From an uncultured Bacilli bacterium (GTDB lineage: Bacteria > Bacillota_I > Bacilli_A > RFN20 > CAG-826), in NCBI GenBank assembly GCA_934725985.1, contig CAKVCX010000001.1, positions 62,001 through 126,000 on the forward strand: a stretch of 64,000 bases of DNA. Direction: 5' to 3'. Below, piece after piece: positions 16,577-24,396 of the stretch (positions within the stretch are counted from its first letter, which is position 1; every line of letters starts with the position of its first letter). The position numbers and the translations under genes are program-made. The notes beneath the pieces were generated by a model. It did not search any database and was not told the origin of the DNA. It saw only the letters and a program-made list of their open reading frames with translations.

Positions 16577-16960
16577 TCATTCTCCAAAAATACGATTATA
16601 AACTTCCTTAGCGTCGCCTTTTAAAACAAGGGTCAATTTATTTGACATCAAGATAAAGCCATCCACTCCGGCAGACTTTAGTTTTTCTTTGTCAAGTTTA
16701 TCATAATCTTTAAGGGCCACTTCAATTCTAGAACCCACCAATTTATAACTAATTAAATTATCTTCCCCACCAAAAGAAGAAAGATATTCGCTTTTGCTCC
16801 CCCTGCTTTGCTTTGCCTGAACCATTTTGTTATGGCGATGCAAAAGAAAAATCAGAGTTAAAACCAATACAATAAGGCCGACTACACCCAAAGCTAGGTA
16901 TAAGGCATTTTGTTTTAAAAAGGAATTAAAATCCAAGTAGATAAAATAAAGAAGAAACAT
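16577..16960 (-). CDS. Membrane-anchored PTS EIIB-like protein lacking the phosphocysteine
   Basis: From the ATG at 16960 (MFLLYFIYLDFNSFL; AAAGGA 6 nt upstream) the protein has 127 residues: one transmembrane helix (about 18-41), a basic linker, then about 60-127 that follow the glucose-type EIIB pattern (FGGEDNLISYKLVGSRIEVALKDYDKL..LKSAGVDGF, then KEVYNRIFG). In active EIIB proteins the segment after the GG-NI contains a Cys in a D-C-x-T-R-L context that is phosphorylated; here the matching bases read YKLVGSRIEV with no Cys. The domain therefore cannot act as a phosphocarrier at that site. A regulatory or structural role is possible. The longer frame upstream of 16960 overlaps the divergent gene and is not used. 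Confidence 0.7.
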   Translation of the reverse strand: MFLLYFIYLDFNSFLKQNALYLALGVVGLIVLVLTLIFLLHRHNKMVQAKQSRGSKSEYLSSFGGEDNLISYKLVGSRIEVALKDYDKLDKEKLKSAGVDGFILMSNKLTLVLKGDAKEVYNRIFGE

Positions 16961-16980
16961 ACATAATCCTTTCACTGAGT

Positions 16981-16986
16981 TATAAT
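16981..16986 (+). promoter_or_regulatory. -10 element of the CYTH gene
   Basis: TATAAT at 16981-16986; the predicted start near 16993 leaves a 14-nt leader that contains AGAGGA before the ATG at 17007. Confidence 0.5.
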
Positions 16987-17006
16987 ACCACAAGAGGAAG
17001 AAAACT

Positions 17007-17582
17007 ATGTCAAATGCAATCGAAATTGAAGCAAAAGCCTTAATATCCCAAGATGAATATAGAAAACTAGCCAAGACATTCCCTTATAACCCAAGATATA
17101 TACAAACAAATTACTACATAGATAGCAAGGACAGAATTCTAAACAAAGAAGGCATAGCCTTAAGGATAAGAGAGAGAAATTCCCAATATGAATTAACCTT
17201 AAAAACCCCATTGTCACAAGGCTTATTGGAAAAAAACTGTACGATAAGTCACGAACAATTTTTAGATTTTACAAATAAAGGAATCTTTCCTAAAGGCGAC
17301 ACATCAAGATTTTTAACGATGTTAGATATCGACATAGCTACTTTAAAAATCATAACATCGTTAACTACCGAAAGAATTGATGTCGAATATGAAGGCGGAT
17401 TATTGTCTATAGATAGAAACGTTTATTCTGGTATCACCGATTATGAAGTAGAATTTGAATATAACAATTTAGAAGGCGCGAAAAACATTTTGTCAAATTT
17501 GTTAAAGAAAAACGATATAAATGACTTTACATTTTCAAATAATTCAAAAACATATCGAGCCATGCAAGCTTTAAAAAAATAA
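17007..17582 (+). CDS. CYTH-domain protein (YjbK-like)
   Basis: A 191-residue protein of the CYTH (adenylate cyclase IV/thiamine triphosphatase) superfamily. It begins with the EIEAKALIS motif (residues 6-14; the ExExK metal and phosphate site), and shows the typical alternate charged residues in RIRERNSQYELTLK and YEVEFEY. Such proteins cleave triphosphates; YjbK of Bacillus is the closest type. The substrate is unknown. Confidence 0.88.
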   Translation: MSNAIEIEAKALISQDEYRKLAKTFPYNPRYIQTNYYIDSKDRILNKEGIALRIRERNSQYELTLKTPLSQGLLEKNCTISHEQFLDFTNKGIFPKGDTSRFLTMLDIDIATLKIITSLTTERIDVEYEGGLLSIDRNVYSGITDYEVEFEYNNLEGAKNILSNLLKKNDINDFTFSNNSKTYRAMQALKK

Positions 17583-17589
17583 GAAGAAG

Positions 17590-17611
17590 GCAAGAGTAAT
17601 CTTGCTTTTTT
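17590..17611 (+). terminator. Intrinsic terminator of the CYTH gene
   Basis: GCAAGA (17590-17595), loop GTAA, TCTTGC (17600-17605), then six T. It overlaps the last bases of the convergent membrane protein gene. Confidence 0.85.
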
Positions 17612-18290
17612 ATTTATTGGTTTCTTCTATTTTATTTTTAGTTGGCAAGAAAAATAAAGCGAAAGAAAAAATAACAAGCGAAAGAGGATATATAAAACGA
17701 TACATATTACCTTCTAACAAATTATTTAAAGTAAAAAATGTATTAAAAGAAGAGAAAATATCCAAAGCAAAAAAGTTCAAAGCAAAAGTAGCCAAAGCAA
17801 AGACTAACGAAAAAATAGAAAGAATTAAATTAGCTTTATTACTTTTCTTTTTATAAGAAATAGAAATACCAACAAGAGAAAAAACAATAAAAAGCAAAGA
17901 TGTAAAACTAGAAATTATCGAACATAAATAAAGTGGATTTGCTAAATCGAAATCTTCTAATAAGAAAGTCTCTAAACCTTTTATCATTCCGGAAAAGCCG
18001 AAGACTATAGATAAAAGGATAGATCCAATTAAGGCAGTCGATCTGGATTTATTTACTATTCCTACTAAATAACCAATCATAGAAAAGAAAGAAACAACGG
18101 CAAATATACTTAAAAGAAGAGGAGGCAAATATACTAAATAAAAAGTATTTTTCCTCACCAAATCAAAAACCATATCCCCAAACCACATGAAATTGTATAA
18201 GCCGATAAAGACAAAACAAAAAAACAAGGCAAAGGAAAATAAAGTCAATAATGTAAAAGGAATTGTTCCAAAATTATTCTTCTTATTCAT
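17610..18290 (-). CDS. Polytopic membrane protein of unknown function
   Basis: A 226-residue hydrophobic protein with about six predicted helices (near 14-34, 48-72, 82-100, 118-142, 153-175 and 196-217) and few polar residues in between. I do not recognise a family. Its start codon overlaps the spx stop (ATGA), so it is made from the spx transcript, which hints at a link to redox or stress response, but nothing in the sequence shows its role. Confidence 0.7.
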   Translation of the reverse strand: MNKKNNFGTIPFTLLTLFSFALFFCFVFIGLYNFMWFGDMVFDLVRKNTFYLVYLPPLLLSIFAVVSFFSMIGYLVGIVNKSRSTALIGSILLSIVFGFSGMIKGLETFLLEDFDLANPLYLCSIISSFTSLLFIVFSLVGISISYKKKSNKANLILSIFSLVFALATFALNFFALDIFSSFNTFFTLNNLLEGNMYRFIYPLSLVIFSFALFFLPTKNKIEETNK

Positions 18291-18730
18291 TTTTTATCAT
18301 CCAACTTATCTTTAGCGTGAGGACAATTAGGATAATTCTCACATTCTTTAGGAGAACAATACATCTCCGCTAACCTTCTAGCTCTAGGAATAAAAGTCCT
18401 GATTTCTTCCTCGTTATAGCCAACTTGCAATCTTCTATCATCAACAATGATTGGACGTTTTAAAATCGAAGGATTCTTTCTAATGAAATCAATTAATTGG
18501 GAAATAGTCATATCATCGAAATTAATGTTATTTTCCGAAACGATTTTAGAACGAGTCGAAATAATGTCATCGGTTCCATTTTCTGCTTTGGCTATGACTT
18601 CTTTCACATCTTCTACCGATAAAGTATCGCCAAAGATATTTTTGGCTTCATATGGAATATGCTGTTCATCGAACCATTTTTTAACCTTGCGACAGCTTGA
18701 ACAAGATGGGGAAGTATAAATCTTAATCAT
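18287..18730 (-). CDS. spx: Spx/ArsC-family regulator with a cysteine-rich C-terminal extension
   Basis: Spx binds RNA polymerase alpha and reprograms transcription under disulphide stress. The 147-residue protein starts MIKIYTSPSCSSCRKVKKW with the redox CxxC pair at C10/C13, and has the Spx-type core NPSILKRPIIVDDRRLQVGYNEEEIRTFIPR. It is longer than the usual 130 or so residues: the tail adds C125, C130, C136 and H138 (YCSPKECENYPNCPH), which could hold a metal. The promoter TGC-TATAAT ends 9 bp before the ATG, so the leader would be about 3 nt with no ribosome binding site. Confidence 0.85.
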   Translation of the reverse strand: MIKIYTSPSCSSCRKVKKWFDEQHIPYEAKNIFGDTLSVEDVKEVIAKAENGTDDIISTRSKIVSENNINFDDMTISQLIDFIRKNPSILKRPIIVDDRRLQVGYNEEEIRTFIPRARRLAEMYCSPKECENYPNCPHAKDKLDDKK

Positions 18731-18739
18731 GACAAATTC

Positions 18740-18745
18740 ATTATA
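18740..18745 (-). promoter_or_regulatory. Extended -10 giving a near-leaderless spx mRNA
   Basis: Minus-strand TGTGC-TATAAT (hexamer 18745-18740), then 9 nt, then ATG at 18730; predicted start near 18733. The same GTGCTATAAT string occurs at the def promoter. Confidence 0.6.
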
Positions 18746-18857
18746 GCACAGACCAAAGATTAATAATTAATCTTAGAAGAAGATTGCAATAAAAAAAGAA
18801 AGCACGTTAATTTGTTTTGCTATTAAGGCCAAATATATACAAATTCTCTTTTTAGAG

Positions 18858-18863
18858 TACAAT
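18858..18863 (+). promoter_or_regulatory. -10 element of trpS
   Basis: TACAAT at 18858-18863, with GAAAGAGG between it and the ATG at 18886. The leader is about 16 nt, too short for a T-box. Confidence 0.45.
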
Positions 18864-18885
18864 AAGGCCTTGAAAGAGGTTTGTT

Positions 18886-19878
18886 ATGACTCGAATTTTA
18901 TCCGGAATTAAGCCAACTGGTAACGTTACGTTAGGAAATTACATAGGTGCCTTAAAACATTTTAAAGATTTTCAAGACCAAGGCGAAGTATTTATCTTTA
19001 TAGCTGATTTGCATGCCTTGACTTTGCCAATAGATCCAAACTTCTTAAATAAAAATTCTAGGGACATTGCTTGTTTTTATCTAGCATCTGGATTAGATCC
19101 AAAGAAAACAACTATATTTTTACAATCTAGTGTCTCCGCTCACGCCGAATTAAATGCAATATTGCAGAATTATCTATACATGGGTGAATTATCTAGGATG
19201 ACTCAATTTAAGGACAAGTCAGCAAAAATGAAGAAATCAGCGATCGGTTTAGGATTATTCGCTTATCCAGTTTTAATGGCAGCCGATATTGTCTTATATG
19301 ATGCCGATATAGTCCCGGTAGGAGAAGACCAAGTTCAACACGTCGAAATAACTAGGGATTTGGTAAATAGAATAAATTCGAAGTATGGGGAAGGGACATT
19401 AGTTCCTCCAAAGTATCAAATGAATAAAGTCGGGGCTAGGATAATGTCTTTATCAAACCCAATGGTGAAAATGTCTAAAAGCGATCCAAAAGGCGATATT
19501 TTCCTTTTAGATGATTTAAAGACAATTAGAAAGAAAATAATGTCTGCCGTCACCGATTCAGGCAGTGAAGTAAAATTTGATAAGGAAAATAAGCCAGGCA
19601 TTTCAAACTTATTGACAATCTATGCCTCTTTAAAAGAAATAAGCATCGAAGAAGCCGAAAAGAAATTTAAAGACTATAGATATGGCGATTTTAAGAAAGA
19701 AGTCGCCGATGCCGTTGTTGATGAAATTGGTCCATTCCAAGAAAGATACCACCACTACTTAGATTCAAAAGAATACCTAGAAGTCTTACGCCAGGGAAGA
19801 GAAAAAGCTACATTAGTTGCCAACAAAACATTAAAAAGAGTTCAACATGCAGTTGGATTATTAGATATTGATGAATAA
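18886..19878 (+). CDS. trpS: Tryptophanyl-tRNA synthetase
   Basis: Class I aminoacyl-tRNA synthetase that charges tRNA-Trp. The 330-residue protein begins with GIKPTGNVTLGNYIGAL (the HIGH-equivalent is GNYIG), has YPVLMAADIVLYDADIVPVGEDQVQH and the KMSKS loop. Full length for the bacterial family. The following HAD gene overlaps its 3' end. Confidence 0.97.
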   Translation: MTRILSGIKPTGNVTLGNYIGALKHFKDFQDQGEVFIFIADLHALTLPIDPNFLNKNSRDIACFYLASGLDPKKTTIFLQSSVSAHAELNAILQNYLYMGELSRMTQFKDKSAKMKKSAIGLGLFAYPVLMAADIVLYDADIVPVGEDQVQHVEITRDLVNRINSKYGEGTLVPPKYQMNKVGARIMSLSNPMVKMSKSDPKGDIFLLDDLKTIRKKIMSAVTDSGSEVKFDKENKPGISNLLTIYASLKEISIEEAEKKFKDYRYGDFKKEVADAVVDEIGPFQERYHHYLDSKEYLEVLRQGREKATLVANKTLKRVQHAVGLLDIDE

Positions 19879-20668
19879 AAAGCTAATTGTCATAGACTTA
19901 GACGGAACTTTATTAAAAAAAGATGAGACGTTAGGAGAATATAGCCAAAAAATCTTATCTAGATTAATTAATGAAGGCCATATAATTATTTTAGCTTCAG
20001 GCAGGCCAACAAGAAGTTTGCTTCCTATTTATAAACAAATTAGCTGCAACGCCCCCATTATTTCATATAACGGGGCCGTTATTTATAATCCTAGTGACAA
20101 TACTTTTCCTTTAATTAAAAAAAGCATTCCTGCTGAATTTGCCTTAAAAATAATAAATGAAGGAAAAAATTTATTTACATCGATTGTTTTAGATGATTCT
20201 TTTTATTTATATTCTTTAAGAATCGACAATTATTTAAAGAAATATTTCCCTTACGAAGGAATAAACACAAAGTTCGGTCAAATAAATTCCTTTCCTAATA
20301 AGGAAATACTTTCATGCGTTTTAAAAACATCCCATACATACGACGAAGAATTAAAAGAATTACTACACGGGTCTAATAAAATAAAATTACGTCATTGGAG
20401 AAACTCATTTTATAGCGAGCTTTATTTAGAAGATGTCAATAAAGGCAATGCATTGGAATATATTCAGGATTATTACAAAATAAAAAAGGAAGATTGCATC
20501 GGCTTTGGCGATTCATTCAATGATTTATCCATGTTAGAAAGAGTCGGGCAAGCTTTTGCCATGAAAAATGCCAAATCAAGACTATTGCTAGAAAAATTCA
20601 ATGTAACAAAAAAGAGCAACAGCCAAGAAGGAGTTGCTCATACTTTGGCTAATTTATTTGGCTTCTAA
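19871..20668 (+). CDS. Cof-type HAD-superfamily phosphatase
   Basis: A protein of about 265 residues with HAD motif I DLDGTLL near residue 8, motif II ASGRP, and motif III/IV GFGDSFNDLSML near residue 214, with the Cof-type cap domain in between. Such enzymes dephosphorylate small sugar or nucleotide phosphates; the substrate cannot be predicted. The frame has ATG at both 19868 and 19871, inside the end of trpS, so it is translationally coupled. Its 3' end overlaps the convergent phosphoglucomutase gene by 15 bp. Confidence 0.9.
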   Translation: MNKKLIVIDLDGTLLKKDETLGEYSQKILSRLINEGHIIILASGRPTRSLLPIYKQISCNAPIISYNGAVIYNPSDNTFPLIKKSIPAEFALKIINEGKNLFTSIVLDDSFYLYSLRIDNYLKKYFPYEGINTKFGQINSFPNKEILSCVLKTSHTYDEELKELLHGSNKIKLRHWRNSFYSELYLEDVNKGNALEYIQDYYKIKKEDCIGFGDSFNDLSMLERVGQAFAMKNAKSRLLLEKFNVTKKSNSQEGVAHTLANLFGF

Positions 20669-22369
20669 GCCAAGCCTATTCATAATACCGACGTATAATT
20701 CTTTAGCTTTTTGATCAAGGTCTTCACTGGTTTTGCCTTTTGTTTCAATATAAAACTTTACTTTTGGTTCCGTTCCACTTGGCCTAATGGCTAAGGTTGA
20801 ACCATCTTCAAACCTATATTTTAAAACATCAGAAACTGGCAAGCCCTCAATCTTTTTGCTCGTACCGTCATCAAAAGTAATGACATCGTGTAGATAATCT
20901 TCAATTGATTTTACTTTAAATCCTGCTAAAGAAGTTAAAGGGGATTCATGAAGTTCTTTCATAAGTTGCTTCATGGTATCATTCCCTTCCATCCCTTCAA
21001 AATAGGCGTCATTTAAGCAAGCATAATGGTAACCATATTTTTCTTGCAAGGAGTTAAAGGCCTCGTCAAGGGCAATGCCTTTTCTTTTATAGTAAAGAGC
21101 CATTTCCGAATATAGCAATATGGCTTGAACGCCGTCTTTATCCCTGACAAAAGGTTTAACTAGGCATCCGTAAGATTCTTCATATCCAAAAACAAATGTT
21201 GGCCCATGCCCTAATTTTTCATAATGATGGATTCTTTCCCCGATATATTTAAATCCAGTCAAAAATGATTCGACTTTCACTCCATAACTATTAGCTATGG
21301 TACGACCTAAATCACTTGTAACGATAGTATCATACATCACGGGGTTTTCTGGCATTATCCCTTTTTCTAGATAAGACTTAAATAAATAATCGATTAGCAA
21401 AGCTCCGGATTGGTTCCCTGTTAATCTTTCATAATTTCCTTTAGAAGAAAGATAGGCCAACCCACATCTATCTCCATCTGGATCAGTCATAACACATAAA
21501 TCAGCATGATTTCTTTTTGCGTATTCTAATGATAGTTCCCAAGCGGAAGCCACTTCTGGATTTGGAGATTTGGTAGCACCAAAATCAGGATCATGAACGC
21601 ATTGCTCTTTAACAGGAATTATTTCATATCCAGCTGCTTCGAATACTTTCAAAGCCGATTCGAGGCTAGCCCCATGTTGAGGAGAATAAATAACTTTGAA
21701 TCCGTTTTTGTCTAGCTCCGGATGAACTTGGCAGCCTAAAACCAAAGAACAATATTTTTCATCTAGCTCGGGAGAGATAATTTTATTAATACCTTTTTTA
21801 GAAGATAAAGGGACTTCTATATCCAATTCGTTCGGAAGGGAAGATAAAATATCTAGCATTGGCTGAATGGAATCAGGCACCAATTGGCAACCCGTGTCAT
21901 CATAAACCTTATACCCATTATATTGCTTTGGATTATGACTGGCCGTAACCATGATCCCACCACAGCATCCTAATTCCCTAACGGCAAAGGAAAGCTCTGG
22001 AGTAGGACGTAAGGAATCAAAAATGTAAGTATTAATACCCATTTGGTTTAAAATACGGGCGCTTAATAAAGTAAAATCCCTAGAATGATGCCTATTATCA
22101 TGACTTATGGCTACTCCTCTAATCTCGGCGTTTTCATAAGTCTTTTTAACAAATAAGCCAAAAGCAATGGCGACCCTAGTAATGGTATGTTCATTTAATC
22201 TATTGGTTCCCGGGCCTAGAATGCCTCTCATCCCACCAGTTCCAAATTCGGCATCTTTATAAAATGCGTCTGCTTTTTCTTCTTTACTCATGCTAAGAAG
22301 AATTAGCTTATCCTCTTTTGAGACCTTGCTAGAATTTAGCCATCTATTGTAATTTGTAATGTAATCCAT
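20654..22369 (-). CDS. Phosphoglucomutase/phosphomannomutase (PgcA-like)
   Basis: Interconverts hexose 1- and 6-phosphates. The protein (571 residues from the chosen start) has FGTGGMRGILGPG (substrate entry), the active-site serine loop MVTASHNPKQYNGYK, the metal loop TDPDGDRCG, the sugar-binding GYEESYG and the phosphate-binding IRPSGTEPKVKFY near the C-terminus. I start at 22369 (MDYITNYNRWL) because TGGAG lies just upstream; the ATG at 22381 is itself part of that site. With the GH38/ABC locus present, it could feed mannose or glucose phosphates into glycolysis (inference). Confidence 0.94.
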   Translation of the reverse strand: MDYITNYNRWLNSSKVSKEDKLILLSMSKEEKADAFYKDAEFGTGGMRGILGPGTNRLNEHTITRVAIAFGLFVKKTYENAEIRGVAISHDNRHHSRDFTLLSARILNQMGINTYIFDSLRPTPELSFAVRELGCCGGIMVTASHNPKQYNGYKVYDDTGCQLVPDSIQPMLDILSSLPNELDIEVPLSSKKGINKIISPELDEKYCSLVLGCQVHPELDKNGFKVIYSPQHGASLESALKVFEAAGYEIIPVKEQCVHDPDFGATKSPNPEVASAWELSLEYAKRNHADLCVMTDPDGDRCGLAYLSSKGNYERLTGNQSGALLIDYLFKSYLEKGIMPENPVMYDTIVTSDLGRTIANSYGVKVESFLTGFKYIGERIHHYEKLGHGPTFVFGYEESYGCLVKPFVRDKDGVQAILLYSEMALYYKRKGIALDEAFNSLQEKYGYHYACLNDAYFEGMEGNDTMKQLMKELHESPLTSLAGFKVKSIEDYLHDVITFDDGTSKKIEGLPVSDVLKYRFEDGSTLAIRPSGTEPKVKFYIETKGKTSEDLDQKAKELYVGIMNRLGLEAK

Positions 22370-22394
22370 AAATTTCTCCATAAATATTTTTGTA

Positions 22395-23360
22395 TCATTT
22401 AGTTAACTTTTCAATGATTTGAGTATATTTTTCGCTTAAAGGCGACATGAACTCCTTGTTTGATAAAGAAGAAAGAACCCCGTTAAGCTCTCCGAATTTG
22501 ATTTTATAGGCGTGAAGAAATTGGCCGTCTAAACCAGTAAGGTCCTCTACTTTTTTATTCAAAGAAAAGTCACCATATTTATCATCGCCGATAATTGGAT
22601 GCCCAATAGAAGCAAAATGGACGCGTAATTGATGGGTTCTCCCCGTGCATAGTTCAGCTTCTAATAAAGTAAACTCACCATACCTATTAATTACTTTATA
22701 TTTTGTTAAGGCAGATTTTCCTCCTTCTTCAATTTTACGTATATATACTCTTCCTTTTAAAGAATCCTTATACAAAGGCTTATCGATCTTCCCATTGGAA
22801 GAGACATCCCCTTTGACTAATGTTAGATAATACTTGGCAATGTTTTTTCTTTCTTTAAATAAATCGGTCAGTTCCTTTAATCCAGCATCATTTTTTCCAT
22901 ATATTATTAATCCGGAAGTATTTCTATCTAGTCTATGGGCAGGAGAAGGAATAAAAGAGGAAGAGTTAGGATCAAATTCACCTTTAAAATAAAGATAATC
23001 CAAAACAGCATTTCCTAATGTTTCTCTATTTCCTACCTTATCTCCATATACAAGTACCCCGGCAGGTTTATCAATAATTAGTACATTTTTATCTTCATAG
23101 ACAATATGATAGGGCAAATCTTTTTTGCAAACGGGTCTAGGCTTTTTAAAATCTTCCATTTGCTTATCGCTTACATAAATTCGAACTATATCCCCTTCTT
23201 TTACGATAGCGTCTTTTTTAACCCAATGGCCATTAATTTTTATATCCTTCTTTCTAAAAGCCTTATATATAAAACCCAAAGGGGCATCTGAAAGGTATTT
23301 CTTGACAAACTTTTCAATTTTTTGACCAGAGGAAGAAGATGTAACTTTTATTTCTTGCAT
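22395..23360 (-). CDS. RluA-family pseudouridine synthase
   Basis: A 321-residue protein from ATG 23360 (MQEIKVTSSSSGQKIEKF) with an N-terminal S4-like RNA-binding region (FRKKDIKINGHWVKKDAIVKEGD) and the RluA catalytic domain: IDKPAGVLVYG, then AHRLDRNTSGLIIYG with the catalytic Asp, and GRTHQLRVHFASIGHPIIGDDKYG. It probably modifies 23S rRNA (RluC/RluD type); the exact site is unknown. TGG-TATAAT ends 10 bp before the ATG, so the leader is about 4 nt. Confidence 0.93.
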   Translation of the reverse strand: MQEIKVTSSSSGQKIEKFVKKYLSDAPLGFIYKAFRKKDIKINGHWVKKDAIVKEGDIVRIYVSDKQMEDFKKPRPVCKKDLPYHIVYEDKNVLIIDKPAGVLVYGDKVGNRETLGNAVLDYLYFKGEFDPNSSSFIPSPAHRLDRNTSGLIIYGKNDAGLKELTDLFKERKNIAKYYLTLVKGDVSSNGKIDKPLYKDSLKGRVYIRKIEEGGKSALTKYKVINRYGEFTLLEAELCTGRTHQLRVHFASIGHPIIGDDKYGDFSLNKKVEDLTGLDGQFLHAYKIKFGELNGVLSSLSNKEFMSPLSEKYTQIIEKLTK

Positions 23361-23370
23361 AATCCAAATT

Positions 23371-23376
23371 ATTATA
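23371..23376 (-). promoter_or_regulatory. Extended -10 giving a near-leaderless rluA-type mRNA
   Basis: Minus strand TGG-TATAAT with the hexamer at 23376-23371, 10 nt before the ATG at 23360; predicted start near 23364. Confidence 0.55.
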
Positions 23377-23395
23377 CCATAGATAAAAAAATACA

Positions 23396-23424
23396 TTGCG
23401 AACCAAAAAGAAAGAATTTATAAT
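23396..23424 (+). promoter_or_regulatory. Promoter of tRNA-Ser(GGA)
   Basis: TTGCGA (23396-23401), 17 bp, TATAAT (23419-23424). A small hairpin TTGCC/GGCAA lies between the promoter and the tRNA 5' end. Confidence 0.7.
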
Positions 23425-23447
23425 CTTTCTTGCCTTTTTAGGCAAAC

Positions 23448-23538
23448 GGAGGAATACCCAAGTGGTTGAAGGGGCGGGCTTGGAAAGCTCGTAGTCTCTT
23501 AATCGGGAGCTAGGGTTCGAATCCCTATTCCTCCGCCA
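23448..23538 (+). tRNA. tRNA-Ser(GGA)
   Basis: A class II tRNA of 91 nt. Acceptor GGAGGAA (from 23448) pairs with TTCCTCC (23528-23534), then G and encoded CCA. The anticodon arm CGGGC/GCTCG encloses TTGGAAA, anticodon GGA, reading UCU/UCC. The T arm has GGTTCGAATCC and there is a long variable arm. Confidence 0.96.
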
Positions 23539-23571
23539 TCGTAAACTCAACACGGAGAAATCCGTGTTTTT
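23534..23571 (+). repeat. Left direct repeat: tRNA-Ser 3' end plus terminator
   Basis: Starts with CGCCATCG, the last bases of the tRNA, and runs through the terminator hairpin ACACGGA-GAAA-TCCGTGT and its T run. A close copy lies at 24182-24220 on the other side of the toxin-antitoxin pair. Confidence 0.75.
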
Positions 23572-23586
23572 GTTTGTTTAGCATTT

Positions 23587-23622
23587 AACGTACTTGTTTA
23601 TGTACGTTTATCTTTATATAAT
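23587..23622 (+). promoter_or_regulatory. Promoter and dyad operator of the toxin-antitoxin operon
   Basis: AACGTAC-N8-GTACGTT (23587-23608) is a perfect dyad that covers TTGTTT (-35, 23594-23599). TATAAT follows after 17 bp (23617-23622). GTAC-centred dyads fit YefM/Phd-type autoregulators, so this is the probable antitoxin site. Confidence 0.7.
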
Positions 23623-23640
23623 AATAACGAGGCGAAAAAC

Positions 23641-23892
23641 ATGGCAACAACGAACGTTACTGAATTGAGAAAAAACTTGTTCAACGCAATAGATTCCGTC
23701 ATTAAGTTCAACGAACCTGTTCAGGTTGTTACGAAGAATGGAAACGCAGTTCTTCTAAGTGAAGAAGATTATAACGCGCTGTTGGAAACTGTTTATCTCA
23801 TGTCACAGCCTGGACTAGTTTCTAAAATCAAGGAAGGCGAAAAGGAAAAAACATCCGAAATGTCCAAATTCGATCCAAACGAGGAATGGTAA
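23641..23892 (+). CDS. YefM/Phd-family antitoxin
   Basis: An 83-residue protein with the family N-terminus TNVTELRKNLFNAIDSVIKFNEPVQVVTKNGNAVLLSEEDYNAL, a DNA-binding and dimerisation domain, and an acidic tail that would wrap the toxin. GAGG precedes the ATG. The toxin ATG follows its TAA stop directly. It probably represses the operon by the dyad at 23587-23608. Confidence 0.9.
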   Translation: MATTNVTELRKNLFNAIDSVIKFNEPVQVVTKNGNAVLLSEEDYNALLETVYLMSQPGLVSKIKEGEKEKTSEMSKFDPNEEW

Positions 23893-24156
23893 ATGTGGGC
23901 TGTCCTTTTTACCAAGAATGCTGAAAAAGATAAGCCGAAATTGAAAGCAGCCGGCTTAGAGAAAAAAGCTAAGGCCTTGTTGGTATTGCTTTCTGAAAAC
24001 CCATTTCAGACACCTCCTTCTTATGAAAAGCTTGTTGGTGATTTGAACGGATATTATTCTCGAAGAATCAATATCCAGTATCGGCTTGTTTATCGTATTG
24101 ACTCTCAAAGACATATCGTGATTGTTCATTCCATGTGGTCACATTACGAAAGATAA
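23893..24156 (+). CDS. Txe/YoeB-family mRNA endoribonuclease toxin
   Basis: An 87-residue RelE-fold toxin that cuts mRNA on the ribosome. It has LVGDLNGYYSRRIN, IQYRLVYRID and the C-terminal SMWSHYER with the catalytic-type H84-Y85 pair, matching H83-Y84 of E. coli YoeB in place. It appears intact. The pair sits directly behind tRNA-Ser(GGA), between two terminator repeats. Confidence 0.93.
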   Translation: MWAVLFTKNAEKDKPKLKAAGLEKKAKALLVLLSENPFQTPPSYEKLVGDLNGYYSRRINIQYRLVYRIDSQRHIVIVHSMWSHYER

Positions 24157-24181
24157 TGGTTCGGAAAATTTCGCAATGCTT

Positions 24182-24220
24182 CGCCATCGAAAATCAACAC
24201 GGAAAAATCCGTATTTTTTT
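24182..24220 (+). repeat. Right direct repeat and terminator of the toxin-antitoxin operon
   Basis: CGCCATCG..ATCAACACGGA-AAAA-TCCGT-ATTTTTTT. It repeats the tRNA 3' end and terminator at 23534-23571 with few changes, and works as the terminator for the toxin gene. Confidence 0.75.
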
Positions 24221-24396
24221 CTCTTTTTTCAAAAGAATAAAACAATCATTAATTAGAGACAAAGCACCCATTAACAAATTTATGTAAAGACCCATCTATA
24301 TTGATAGGACAAGCAAAAGAAAGTGTATGATCACTAAAAGGATAAAAAGATTGCGATCTGTTTCTTTTTTTAAGAAGCTGGTAAACTGTTATCTGC

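Noticed and set aside
16961..17074. N-terminal extension of the EIIB-like protein
   Set aside because: It would cover the divergent CYTH start and promoter; the ATG at 16960 has AAAGGA at proper distance.
17602..17856. Plus-strand Lys-rich frame after the CYTH gene
   Set aside because: It runs antisense to the membrane protein gene and its Lys-rich character is a product of AT-rich complement sequence.
18731..18885. T-box leader before trpS
   Set aside because: The predicted leader is only about 16 nt and has no T-box sequence or specifier stem.
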